Shown one piece after another: positions 25,594 through 31,821 of a stretch of DNA of 37,544 nt. The number at the start of each line of letters is the position of its first letter. Position 1 is the stretch's first letter. Position numbers and translations under genes: made by a program. Origin of the DNA: a virus. The notes beneath the pieces are model-generated. The model had not been told where the DNA came from and did not search any database. It worked only from the letters and a program-made list of their open reading frames with translations. The DNA lies in the IMG/VR virus record IMGVR_UViG_3300042459_000182, positions 1-37,544 of that record; one strand, 5' to 3'.

Positions 25594-26136
25594 ATGAAAC
25601 CTTTACACATTTTAGCGTCAACTGATGGCCTTCGTCCAACTATGCAGTACATCCAATTAAGAAACGGATTTTTTAGCGTTACTGATGGCACAAAACTTTT
25701 TAGATGCCCTGTAAACGAAATTTTTAATGAAACTATAATTTCGTCGCTACCTGATGAATGCTATTTTTCGGCCAATGATTGGAAAAATTCAAAAATTGAT
25801 AAAGCCCACTATTTAAAATTAGAAAATAATTTAATTGAGTGCATTGATAAAAAATTTAATACGTTCGGTTTTTTGCGTTTTATAGATGGCAATGAATTTT
25901 GGGCAAAAGTAGGAAACTATCCTAATGTCGAAGCAGTATGGCCAAAAATAGAGGATAAGACCGAAATTGAATGTATAGCGTTTAATCCTGAATTTTTAGA
26001 CGAAATTTACAGGGCTAATGGAAAAAATCCACTATATCTCGAATTTTACGGGAAAAATAGAGTAATGAAAATAAAATTTAAGGATAGCGAAGCGGAAGCC
26101 CTATTGATGCCAATGCAATTATCAAATTTTAACTAA
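25594..26136 (+). CDS. sliding-clamp-like (DnaN domain) protein
   Basis: A 180-residue protein that keeps clamp landmarks. The N terminus has HILASTDGLRP..QYIQL.NGFFSVTDGTKLFR, similar to the clamp S.D..RP / ATDG.RL pattern. Later FNPEFLDEIYRA (about 131-142) matches FN..YL.D.L, and EALLMPMQL near the C terminus matches the MPM(R/K)L end of DnaN clamps. Bacterial clamps have about 370 residues in three domains, so this is roughly half-length. It could form a higher-order ring, act on phage replication, or bind the host polymerase as a mimic. It is early-expressed. Confidence 0.62.
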   Translation: MKPLHILASTDGLRPTMQYIQLRNGFFSVTDGTKLFRCPVNEIFNETIISSLPDECYFSANDWKNSKIDKAHYLKLENNLIECIDKKFNTFGFLRFIDGNEFWAKVGNYPNVEAVWPKIEDKTEIECIAFNPEFLDEIYRANGKNPLYLEFYGKNRVMKIKFKDSEAEALLMPMQLSNFN

Positions 26137-26144
26137 TAACAAAA

Positions 26145-26498
26145 ATGGAAAATCTACAAAAATACTTTATTCAGTCTTCACACGATATTTTGGAGGATAG
26201 TTACGAAAATGGCGAAGGGAAAAATATTAATTTTTATAAAAATGAAGCCCTAATTTTAGCAGCTTCGCCAATTCAGGCACTTGAAAGGTATGCAAGCAGG
26301 ATTTTAGGCTATGAATTGGACGCGGAAGATATTGACCATGAGAATACAGGAATTTTTTACGCTAATTTTTTAGTTGATAAAGATTGCTATCCTGCATCAA
26401 TTGAAGATGTAGAAAAATGGAAAAAAGGTGAAATTATGCTTTATTCTGATATTATAAATTTTGAAATTTTTGAATTAATCCAAATAATAACACTATGA
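26145..26498 (+). CDS. early hypothetical protein
   Basis: A 117-residue protein without membrane segment. The middle ALILAASPIQALERYASRIL and a D/E-rich region resemble other small early phage proteins that I cannot assign. It starts eight bases after the clamp-like gene and its TGA overlaps the next ATG (ATGA), so all three are probably translated together. Confidence 0.72.
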   Translation: MENLQKYFIQSSHDILEDSYENGEGKNINFYKNEALILAASPIQALERYASRILGYELDAEDIDHENTGIFYANFLVDKDCYPASIEDVEKWKKGEIMLYSDIINFEIFELIQIITL

Positions 26499-26728
26499 AA
26501 CGTTTCCGAATTAATAAAACAGATAAATTAAACGTTAATGTATTTTGCAAAAATGAACAGATAATAAATAGTATTAATCCTGTTTCGGGCTTTGAAAATA
26601 TTGAACAGGTTAAAAAATGGATAATTAATTTATTATCATGGGAATACAGGGGTTTGGGTCGACGAATTGAAATCGAAATATTTAATAGGACAAAAAACCA
26701 AATCAAATACATTAATACATTTTCATAA
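26495..26728 (+). CDS. early hypothetical protein, end of first early operon
   Basis: A 77-residue basic protein starting MKRFRINKTDKLNVNVF, rich in K, N and I. It has no known motif. It overlaps the previous gene by four bases and is followed after eight bases by a strong hairpin terminator, so it is the last gene of the first early transcript. The opposite-strand frame here is a shadow. Confidence 0.7.
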   Translation: MKRFRINKTDKLNVNVFCKNEQIINSINPVSGFENIEQVKKWIINLLSWEYRGLGRRIEIEIFNRTKNQIKYINTFS

Positions 26729-26736
26729 AATTAAAT

Positions 26737-26758
26737 AGGGGCTTTTGCCCCTTTTTTT
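26737..26758 (+). terminator. intrinsic terminator of first early operon
   Basis: AGGGGC-TTTT-GCCCCT forms a perfect 6-bp stem with a 4-nt loop, followed directly by six T's. It starts eight bases after the stop codon at 26728. Confidence 0.88.
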
Positions 26759-26772
26759 ATAGGGTATTATTT

Positions 26773-26792
26773 AGGGCTTTTTAGCCCTTTAT
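26773..26792 (+). terminator. second hairpin behind first early operon
   Basis: AGGGCT-TTTT-AGCCCT is a perfect 6-bp hairpin, followed by TTATTTATTT. It lies 15 bases behind the main terminator and may be a back-up terminator. Confidence 0.6.
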
Positions 26793-26800
26793 TTATTTAA

Positions 26801-26858
26801 GCCCTATCCAATGTATTGAACCTGTATAAACAATTGAATACAGGGCAAAAGATAGGGC
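26801..26858 (+). ncRNA. nested inverted repeat; candidate structured RNA or replication element
   Basis: GCCCTATC (26801-26808) pairs perfectly with GATAGGGC (26851-26858). Inside it CCTGTAT (26821-26827) pairs with ATACAGG (26838-26844), leaving internal loops of 12 and 6 nt and a 10-nt apical loop. The 310-base region between genes (26729-27038) also holds two terminators, several TAGGG motifs, a CTAAGC/GCTTAG hairpin (26934-26956) and the second 40-bp repeat. Expression was not shown. Confidence 0.45.
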
Positions 26859-26956
26859 AAAAAATAGGGTTTTATATGGCCTTAATTTATAGCCTAGAAT
26901 AGCTTTATTACTAATTACTTTAATATCTTAATTCTAAGCGACTTTTTTAGGCTTAG

Positions 26957-26996
26957 ATAGGGAAACGTATTGACCTACCTACAAAAGTCTCTTAAA
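26957..26996. repeat. 40-bp imperfect direct repeat, copy 2
   Basis: It is the partner of 24140-24179, with the same length and 31 of 40 identical bases. It is followed at once by TTAAACGCT and lies about 40 bases before the ATG at 27039, so it may be a regulatory or replication-protein binding site. Confidence 0.75.
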
Positions 26997-27038
26997 CGCT
27001 AAATATAGTACCTAAAAAACAATTTAAATACAAAATTT

Positions 27039-27308
27039 ATGCAAGTAAAAAACGAAAAACCCAAAAAGTACCTTTATTCATTACCTATTAACTCAAGTAC
27101 CTATTTTGGTACTTTCAAAAGTGATTCTCACTCACTTTCTCCTCAGGGGCATATCCCACGGAAAAAGCTGATAGTCCCCCAAAATTTTGGGAACAATAGT
27201 CCTGGGGAATTTTTGGTGAAATTTTTTATTCTTGCCTTGAGTTTATTTTTAGGTTTGGTGATTATGGCAATTTTTCTTGGAGAAGTTTTAGATACAATTT
27301 TTAAATAA
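27039..27308 (+). CDS. small membrane-anchored early protein
   Basis: An 89-residue protein. The first 60 residues are polar and basic, and the rest is a strong hydrophobic helix (about residues 60-82) near the C terminus, like a tail-anchored membrane protein. The DNA holds a 14-bp palindrome CCCAAAATTTTGGG (27178-27191) within the gene. No family recognised. The start follows AAATACAAAATTT, a typical A-rich leader. No consensus promoter is visible directly upstream. Confidence 0.65.
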   Translation: MQVKNEKPKKYLYSLPINSSTYFGTFKSDSHSLSPQGHIPRKKLIVPQNFGNNSPGEFLVKFFILALSLFLGLVIMAIFLGEVLDTIFK

Positions 27309-27336
27309 ATTTTTAGAAAATATTTTTAATAAATGT

Positions 27337-27368
27337 TTGCAATTAATTAAAATAAATGTTTACATTTG
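27337..27368 (+). promoter_or_regulatory. promoter for the ribbon-helix-helix regulator
   Basis: TTG (27337-27339) and TACATTTG (27361-27368) are separated by 21 bases. The 15-mer AATGTTTACATTTGT (27355-27369) is shared exactly with the promoter at 30745. Confidence 0.8.
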
Positions 27369-27392
27369 TGAAGTAATAAAAAACAAAACAAA

Positions 27393-27611
27393 ATGACTAA
27401 CGAAAAGACAATAACAAATCCGAAAAAAGCTGGTAGACCAAGGCTTGAGCCAACGGTGACAGTTTCGGTAAGAATACCCAAAAAAATGAAGGAAGAAATA
27501 TCAGCAAGATTTGGTAGCAAATGGCTCGTACTTTTTAAGGAATTTGTCCGAGTTTATTTGGATGACTTTAAATCCTTAGAGTTGGAGAAAAAACCCAACA
27601 AGAATCTTTAA
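27393..27611 (+). CDS. small DNA-binding regulator with AT-hook and ribbon-helix-helix pattern
   Basis: A 72-residue basic protein. It has KKAGRPR, an AT-hook core (about residues 11-17), then a ribbon strand TVTVSVRIPKKM and helices KEEISARFGS and VLFKEFVRVYL, the pattern of MetJ/Arc-type ribbon-helix-helix repressors. It is the only clear DNA-binding regulator in the early region, has its own promoter (27337) and is followed by its own terminator. It may control the early-to-late switch, perhaps by binding its promoter (inference). Confidence 0.72.
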   Translation: MTNEKTITNPKKAGRPRLEPTVTVSVRIPKKMKEEISARFGSKWLVLFKEFVRVYLDDFKSLELEKKPNKNL

Positions 27612-27727
27612 AAGTCTAAAATTATTTTTAGCATATTTTTTTTGAACTTCAATTTTGTAAAATTTAAAATTGGTCAAGCATTTATAAAAATTAGTTTTCA
27701 TAGTGAATAGGTTAAAATGAGTAGTAG

Positions 27728-27763
27728 AAAGGAGTTAGATATTGTTTAACTCCTTTTTTTTAA
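27728..27763 (+). terminator. intrinsic terminator behind the regulator gene
   Basis: AAAGGAGTTA and TAACTCCTTT form a perfect 10-bp stem with a 9-nt loop, followed by a T-rich tail. The 172 bases between 27611 and 27784 hold only this element and AT-rich DNA. Confidence 0.85.
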
Positions 27764-27783
27764 CTTAACTAAAAAATAATCAA

Positions 27784-27888
27784 ATGAAAGAACTAAAAGA
27801 CAAAATAAACCAAACTTGCGTAGCTATTACCTATTGGATAATTGCTATTGCTACTATTGTTATACTCCTTAAATGCTCAGACTTATGA
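27784..27888 (+). CDS. small membrane protein (34 aa)
   Basis: Translated by eye: MKELKDKINQTCVAITYWII leads into one hydrophobic helix (about residues 13-30) and a short tail LKCSDL. It starts after the leader AACTTAACTAAAAAATAATCAA, and its TGA overlaps the next ATG. No family recognised. Small size lowers certainty. Confidence 0.6.
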   Translation: MKELKDKINQTCVAITYWIIAIATIVILLKCSDL

Positions 27889-28034
27889 GAATAGATTTAA
27901 AAGTAACTAAGGATATTATAGAGGTATTGCCATCTATTACCTTAAAAAGAACTATTGGTATTCCATATTCAAGAGTTACATTATCTTTTGCTTGGATTAT
28001 ATTTAGTTTTAACATTAGTACCACATGGAAGTAA
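27885..28034 (+). CDS. short hypothetical protein (49 aa)
   Basis: Translated by eye: MRIDLKVTKDIIEVLPSITL and a C-terminal hydrophobic stretch SFAWIIFSFNIS. It overlaps the previous small gene by four bases and the RusA gene by ten, so it fits the operon. It may be a peripheral or membrane-associated protein, but no motif is recognisable. Confidence 0.5.
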   Translation: MRIDLKVTKDIIEVLPSITLKRTIGIPYSRVTLSFAWIIFSFNISTTWK

Positions 28035-28375
28035 TCTACGGCTTAGTGCCAAGTAAGTCTAACTGCTATCGGTTTGCAGGTAAGTTCATGTATAAGACTA
28101 AGGCATTAAAGGATTACGAAGAAAGTTTCTTGGAGCAATGTGTATTTTACAAAGACAAAAACATTGAAGGTAATTTAAGGATTGAAGTTACTGTTTATTA
28201 TCCTAACCGAAAGTCAGATATTGATAACTCTCTCAAAGTATTGCTGGATATGATGCAAAAGGTAAAAGCATTTGACAATGACAACAAGGTAGCTGAGATT
28301 GAAATATTTAAACGATTGGATAAAGAGAATCCAAGAGTAGAATTTGAGATTAAACAAGTAGATTATATTATTTAG
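28025..28375 (+). CDS. rusA: RusA-like Holliday junction resolvase
   Basis: A 116-residue protein matching RusA in length and motif order. The acidic cluster RKSDIDNSLK (D65, D67, K71) and the spaced D84/D86 in AFDNDNKV correspond to the metal-binding aspartates of RusA, with 19 residues between D67 and D86 as in E. coli. RusA resolves recombination and replication junctions, which suits packaging of branched phage DNA. Its stop overlaps the beginning of the tRNA-like element. Confidence 0.87.
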   Translation: MEVIYGLVPSKSNCYRFAGKFMYKTKALKDYEESFLEQCVFYKDKNIEGNLRIEVTVYYPNRKSDIDNSLKVLLDMMQKVKAFDNDNKVAEIEIFKRLDKENPRVEFEIKQVDYII

Positions 28376-28495
28376 TCAGGTGGCGGAAGGGTAGGGGTGT
28401 CTCCCTGCCGTGGTAGACGCTAATTGTTGGTTAGAATAGAAAATTACACCACAAAAATTAATCTATTCATGCAGGTTCGAATCCTGCTCTGACTG
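28374..28495 (+). tRNA. non-canonical tRNA-like element (122 nt) with a hairpin in the D-loop
   Basis: The ends form a 7-bp acceptor stem, AGTCAGG (28374-28380) with TCTGACT (28488-28494), one G-U pair, plus a discriminator G. The T-arm is perfect: GCAGG-TTCGAAT-CCTGC (28471-28487). TG at positions 8-9, then GCG ... GGTAGACGC resembles a class II (leucine-type) D-arm, but a 7-bp hairpin GTAGGGG-TGTC-TCCCTGC (28391-28408) interrupts the D-loop. CTAA-TTGTTGG-TTAG (28420-28434) could be a 4-bp anticodon arm with GTT (asparagine). The following AATAG/CTATT arm is very long. CCA is not encoded. It may be a decayed tRNA, a tRNA mimic or an unusual active tRNA. Confidence 0.55.
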
Positions 28496-28537
28496 CTAAA
28501 CATTTAAAGCGGGAACAGGTAACTGAACAAAACGATT

Positions 28538-28735
28538 ATGTCACAATTTGTAAAAATTACATTAAGAACTGAAGGTGGAAATCATACTTGCCAATGGGTA
28601 GATATTGATTCAATTCAACAATTATCTCAAGACTCACAAGTTCAATGGCCAAATAACGAAGGAACTATCTTATTTGCAGATGGCACTTTAGTTGATGTTA
28701 TTGGATTTAACGAGACTATTGAGTCACTTAAGTAA
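28538..28735 (+). CDS. small hypothetical protein
   Basis: A 65-residue protein, probably beta-rich, starting MSQFVKITLRTEGGNHTCQW and ending VIGFNETIESLK. No motif, membrane helix or known family recognised. It follows the tRNA-like element after 42 bases with the leader AACTGAACAAAACGATT. Confidence 0.7.
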   Translation: MSQFVKITLRTEGGNHTCQWVDIDSIQQLSQDSQVQWPNNEGTILFADGTLVDVIGFNETIESLK

Positions 28736-28758
28736 CAATAAAACCTAACGCAAAACAA

Positions 28759-28887
28759 ATGAACGCAAACGAAGACAAAGAAGTACCACAATGGAGGGTA
28801 CTTTTATCCATTATCATAGCAATTATATTTCTGACAATTGCTCTCCCATTCTATTTAGTCAACGAGTTATTTAAAAAATTGTCATGA
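28759..28887 (+). CDS. small membrane protein (42 aa)
   Basis: Translated by eye: MNANEDKEVPQWRVLLSIII continues into a hydrophobic helix (about residues 13-34) and a short basic tail LFKKLS. The leader CTAACGCAAAACAA is typical, and the TGA overlaps the next ATG (ATGA). Function unknown. Confidence 0.68.
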   Translation: MNANEDKEVPQWRVLLSIIIAIIFLTIALPFYLVNELFKKLS

Positions 28888-29093
28888 CACCAAAAGAAAA
28901 AGCTATTGAAATTGTTTCAAAATTTGAAGAAACAATATATGGATTTGATGTATTTGATGATGATTGGGTTAAATGTATGAATTGTGCATTAATTGCAGTT
29001 GATGAGATATTAAATAATGAAATTGGTATGTTATATTATGATTCTGATATAGAATACTGGCAAGAAGTTAAACAAGAAATAGAAAACCTATGA
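28884..29093 (+). CDS. conserved small phage protein (KEKAIEIV type)
   Basis: A 69-residue helical, acidic protein. The pattern KEKAIEIVSKF, then NCALIAVDEIL and IEYWQEVKQEIENL is recurrent in Bacteroidota phages, where it is of unknown function. It overlaps both neighbours by four bases, so it is translationally coupled. Confidence 0.75.
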   Translation: MTPKEKAIEIVSKFEETIYGFDVFDDDWVKCMNCALIAVDEILNNEIGMLYYDSDIEYWQEVKQEIENL

Positions 29094-29461
29094 CACAAAA
29101 GCAATCACACGACTACCTGCAATATTACTCGCTTTGTAATTTTATGGTAGACTTTATAGACGAAAGATGGGCAAGAAACTCCAATAATGTCCGTAAAGTA
29201 AAGTTATTAAGCAATCAACTTAAGGGAGAGTTAGAGAAGTCTATTGACCATGTATTTGAGTCTAAGAACTCCGAAGGTATAGACATGGGTAATGTATTAG
29301 ACCAATTTGTCAATGCTAGTCAGGTAATGGATTTTTTCTTCAAAGTTGGACTACAAATGGATGAAATGGAAGAAGACAAGAAAATGGAGTTAAACGACAA
29401 AATCAATAATTTATTGCTTGATTATAACATTAATCTAAAACTTTATAAGAATGAAGGATAG
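29090..29461 (+). CDS. hypothetical helical protein
   Basis: A 123-residue, charged, helical protein without membrane segment. It begins MTQKQSHDYLQYYSLCNFMV and has a glutamate/lysine-rich C-terminal half with coiled-coil potential. No recognised family. It overlaps the next gene by eleven bases. Confidence 0.72.
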   Translation: MTQKQSHDYLQYYSLCNFMVDFIDERWARNSNNVRKVKLLSNQLKGELEKSIDHVFESKNSEGIDMGNVLDQFVNASQVMDFFFKVGLQMDEMEEDKKMELNDKINNLLLDYNINLKLYKNEG

Positions 29462-29747
29462 CATTGTAGAATCTATAATTAACCAATACCAAACAAGGGC
29501 AGAATTTGGTCATAAAAAGTATGGAGTGACTATGGATAGAAATGATTTATCTATACAAGATTGGATTACTCATGCCAAGCAAGAAGCTATGGACTTTACC
29601 TTGTACCTTGAAAAACTATCAATTGAAATTGATATTAAAGAAAGGGTTATTGAAAATCTTCTTAAATTAATCAATTCTCAAGAAGAAGAAATTGCAGAAT
29701 TAAAAAAGGAAAATCATTTAAAAACTAAACGTGCTTGGCATTATTAA
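29451..29747 (+). CDS. MazG-like / dNTP-hydrolase-type small protein
   Basis: A 98-residue helical protein. Residues 12-55 show QTRAEFGHKKYGVTMDR, then DWITHAKQEAMDFTLYLEKL, a pattern seen in phage all-alpha NTP-pyrophosphatase-like (MazG / DUF5664) proteins that may hydrolyse (d)NTPs. The C-terminal 40 residues are a coiled coil, EEEIAELKKENH. The catalytic EEXX-E-D set is incomplete by eye, so activity is uncertain. Confidence 0.55.
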   Translation: MKDSIVESIINQYQTRAEFGHKKYGVTMDRNDLSIQDWITHAKQEAMDFTLYLEKLSIEIDIKERVIENLLKLINSQEEEIAELKKENHLKTKRAWHY

Positions 29748-29748
29748 A

Positions 29749-30705
29749 ATGGAAATAAATAAAATTTATAACGAACCATGTTTGGATACATTAAAAAGAA
29801 TGCCAAACGAATTTATTGATTGTGTTATTACCTCTCCACCTTATTGGCAATTAAGAGATTATGGTTACAATGGTCAATGGGGATTAGAACCAACATTTAA
29901 TCAATATTTGGAAAATTTATGGTCTATGATGGACGAAATTTATCGAGTTCTCAAACCAAATGGAACTGCTTGGATAAATTTAGGTGATTCATTTTCAACA
30001 CAAAGTGGGACAAATGTAGCTATTGCTAAAGGAAATCATAAAAAACATGATAGCACTCATTTAGTCAATAGAGGAGAAAGTGGTAATTTAATTAAGGATA
30101 AATCTTTGCCAAATAAATGTCTTTTGTTAATACCACATAGGTTTGCAATAGGTTGCATAGATAGAGGTTGGATTGTAAGGAATGATATTATTTGGGCAAA
30201 AAGAAATGGAATGCCTGAAAGTATTACAGATAGATTTTCAAAAAAACATGAATATTTCTTTTTTATGGTTAAACAAGAAAAATATTATTTTGACTTAGAT
30301 ATTATAAGAGATAGTTTTCTTTCTGATGTAACTTTTGAAGGCAAAAAAACTGCTCAATTTACTTCAGCACCAAATAGAACTGAAAGTAGGTTTCAAACTA
30401 AAGAAAAACATTCTAATCCTTTAGGAAAAAATCCAGGAGATGTTTCTGATTTTTGGGACATTCCTACTAAACCAAGTTCAACTGAACATTACGCATCTTA
30501 CAATGATTCTTTAATAAGAAAACCTGTTTTAGCGGGCTGTCCTAAAAATGGGATTATTTATGACCCTTTTATGGGCACAGGAAGTACCGCAGAAGTTGCA
30601 TTAAGAGCACAAAGAAAATTTATTGGTAGCGAAATGAGTGAAAAATTTATAGAAATATGTAATAAAAGATTAACACCAATTATTAATCAAATAGAGATGT
30701 TTTAA
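29749..30705 (+). CDS. DNA (cytosine-N4 / adenine-N6) methyltransferase
   Basis: I choose the ATG at 29749, directly after the previous stop, over an upstream GTG at 29731 inside that gene; this gives 318 residues. The catalytic motif is TSPPYW (residues 28-33) and the AdoMet motif is DPFMGTGSTAEVA near residue 270, followed by FIGSEMSEKFIEICNKRL. Catalytic motif first and AdoMet motif last is the beta-class order. SPPY favours N4-cytosine methylation, but N6-adenine is possible. No matching restriction enzyme is beside it, so it probably protects phage DNA or marks it. Confidence 0.9.
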   Translation: MEINKIYNEPCLDTLKRMPNEFIDCVITSPPYWQLRDYGYNGQWGLEPTFNQYLENLWSMMDEIYRVLKPNGTAWINLGDSFSTQSGTNVAIAKGNHKKHDSTHLVNRGESGNLIKDKSLPNKCLLLIPHRFAIGCIDRGWIVRNDIIWAKRNGMPESITDRFSKKHEYFFFMVKQEKYYFDLDIIRDSFLSDVTFEGKKTAQFTSAPNRTESRFQTKEKHSNPLGKNPGDVSDFWDIPTKPSSTEHYASYNDSLIRKPVLAGCPKNGIIYDPFMGTGSTAEVALRAQRKFIGSEMSEKFIEICNKRLTPIINQIEMF

Positions 30706-30744
30706 CTTTTTTTTAATAATTATTGAAATTTTTTTAATTTATTA

Positions 30745-30774
30745 TTGTTTTATAATAATTAATGTTTACATTTG
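30745..30774 (+). promoter_or_regulatory. promoter of the middle rightward genes
   Basis: TTG (30745-30747) and TACATTTG (30767-30774) are separated by 19 bases. The leader TTCAACGCAAAACAAAAACA follows. It decides the start of the next gene: the in-frame ATG at 30762 lies inside this promoter. Confidence 0.8.
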
Positions 30775-30803
30775 TTCAACGCAAAACAAAAACAACAAAT
30801 CAA

Positions 30804-31037
30804 ATGGAAGAACAAATCGCAAATTTTACCCAAAATTTAAAGTATATCGGGGCATCACCTGATGACTTTTACACAATTAGTTTTTGGAATATGTCAGAAA
30901 CACCTACTACTTGTATGTGTCGTAAGACCAACTTTGATATAAACAAAATTGTTTATCCCTATCAATTCTCAAAAAGTATGACAGGTTTCCACGAATTATA
31001 TTTTGAGCATTTTGACATTTTAATCGTATTAACCTAA
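30804..31037 (+). CDS. hypothetical protein
   Basis: I choose the ATG at 30804, giving 77 residues beginning MEEQIANFTQNLKY, because the more upstream ATG (30762) falls within the promoter and before the predicted transcript start. The protein is acidic-aromatic, with two cysteines in TTCMCRK, and shows no known domain. Its stop overlaps the next ATG by one base. Confidence 0.7.
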   Translation: MEEQIANFTQNLKYIGASPDDFYTISFWNMSETPTTCMCRKTNFDINKIVYPYQFSKSMTGFHELYFEHFDILIVLT

Positions 31038-31267
31038 TGGCAAAGAAAATCAAATTTTTCTACTACAAGCAACAAGACAATCTTTTTGCAGTTAAGATAG
31101 ACTACAACAACCTTTACTACGAGGTGTACTCCTTAAATCACATTGAAAAACGATTATTAGGAGGAGAAAATGATAGAATTGAAGCATACTTTATTAAGAA
31201 AAAGTATCTAAAGATTACCGAAAAAGAATTTAAACAATTACTCACACAATACAATTTAAACAATTAG
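31037..31267 (+). CDS. hypothetical basic protein
   Basis: A 76-residue, lysine- and tyrosine-rich protein (MAKKIKFFYYKQQDNLFAV) with a mixed strand/helix pattern and no known domain or membrane segment. It is coupled to the preceding gene by the TAATG junction, and four bases separate it from the HNH gene. Confidence 0.7.
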   Translation: MAKKIKFFYYKQQDNLFAVKIDYNNLYYEVYSLNHIEKRLLGGENDRIEAYFIKKKYLKITEKEFKQLLTQYNLNN

Positions 31268-31271
31268 AATT

Positions 31272-31802
31272 ATGGATGAAATATGGAAAGACATTATTGG
31301 ATATGAAGGTTTATATCAAATTAGCAATTTAGGTAGAGTAAAAAGTTTGCCAAGAAAATTTTATTTGAAAAATGGTAAAATACATAAAGCACAATTATCT
31401 GAATTAATACTAAAGGACAGGTTTAGTGTTAAGGGTTATAAAACAGTGGTTTTAAGAAAAGATTTAACCCCGAAATCATATCAAATTCATCGTTTAGTAG
31501 CTTTTGCATTTATAGGTCAACCTGATTTAGATAGAAATCAAATTAATCACATAAATGGAATTAAAACAGATAATCAAGTTTCTAATTTAGAATGGGTCAA
31601 TAATAGAGAAAATATGGTTCATTCTTTTTTAAATAAAATGTCCTTACCAGTTGGGATAAGAAAGATTAAAGAAAAATATTCAGCAAGAATTACAGTCAAT
31701 AGAAAAGAGATTCATTTAGGTTATCATGAAAAATTAGAAAATGCTATTGAAGCAAGAAGGAATTACCAAATACAAAATTTAATTACAAATAAATATCTAT
31801 AA
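31272..31802 (+). CDS. HNH homing endonuclease, NUMOD4-HNH-AP2 type
   Basis: A 176-residue protein in three modules. NUMOD4 is EIWKDIIGYEGLYQISNLG with VKSLPRK (residues 3-27). HNH is IHRLVAFAF, NQINHINGIKTDNQVSNLEW (about 76-118). A C-terminal AP2-like DNA-binding segment is YSARITVNRKEIHLGYH (about 135-155). Such free-standing enzymes are mobile and spread between phages by cutting their relatives. It lies between unrelated early genes. No intron is visible around it. Confidence 0.92.
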   Translation: MDEIWKDIIGYEGLYQISNLGRVKSLPRKFYLKNGKIHKAQLSELILKDRFSVKGYKTVVLRKDLTPKSYQIHRLVAFAFIGQPDLDRNQINHINGIKTDNQVSNLEWVNNRENMVHSFLNKMSLPVGIRKIKEKYSARITVNRKEIHLGYHEKLENAIEARRNYQIQNLITNKYL

Positions 31803-31821
31803 CAATTTAAACAACAAAATT

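Noticed and set aside
28374-28495. tmRNA interpretation of the tRNA-like element
   Set aside because: A leucine-type D-arm is recognisable, no peptide tag frame is evident, and at 122 nt it is too short for tmRNA.
29731-29748. Earlier GTG start for the methyltransferase
   Set aside because: It would begin within the preceding gene; the ATG at 29749 directly behind that gene's stop is simpler and still retains all motifs.
30762-30803. Earlier ATG for the gene at 30804
   Set aside because: It lies inside the consensus promoter and upstream of the predicted transcription start, so it cannot be in the transcript from that promoter.
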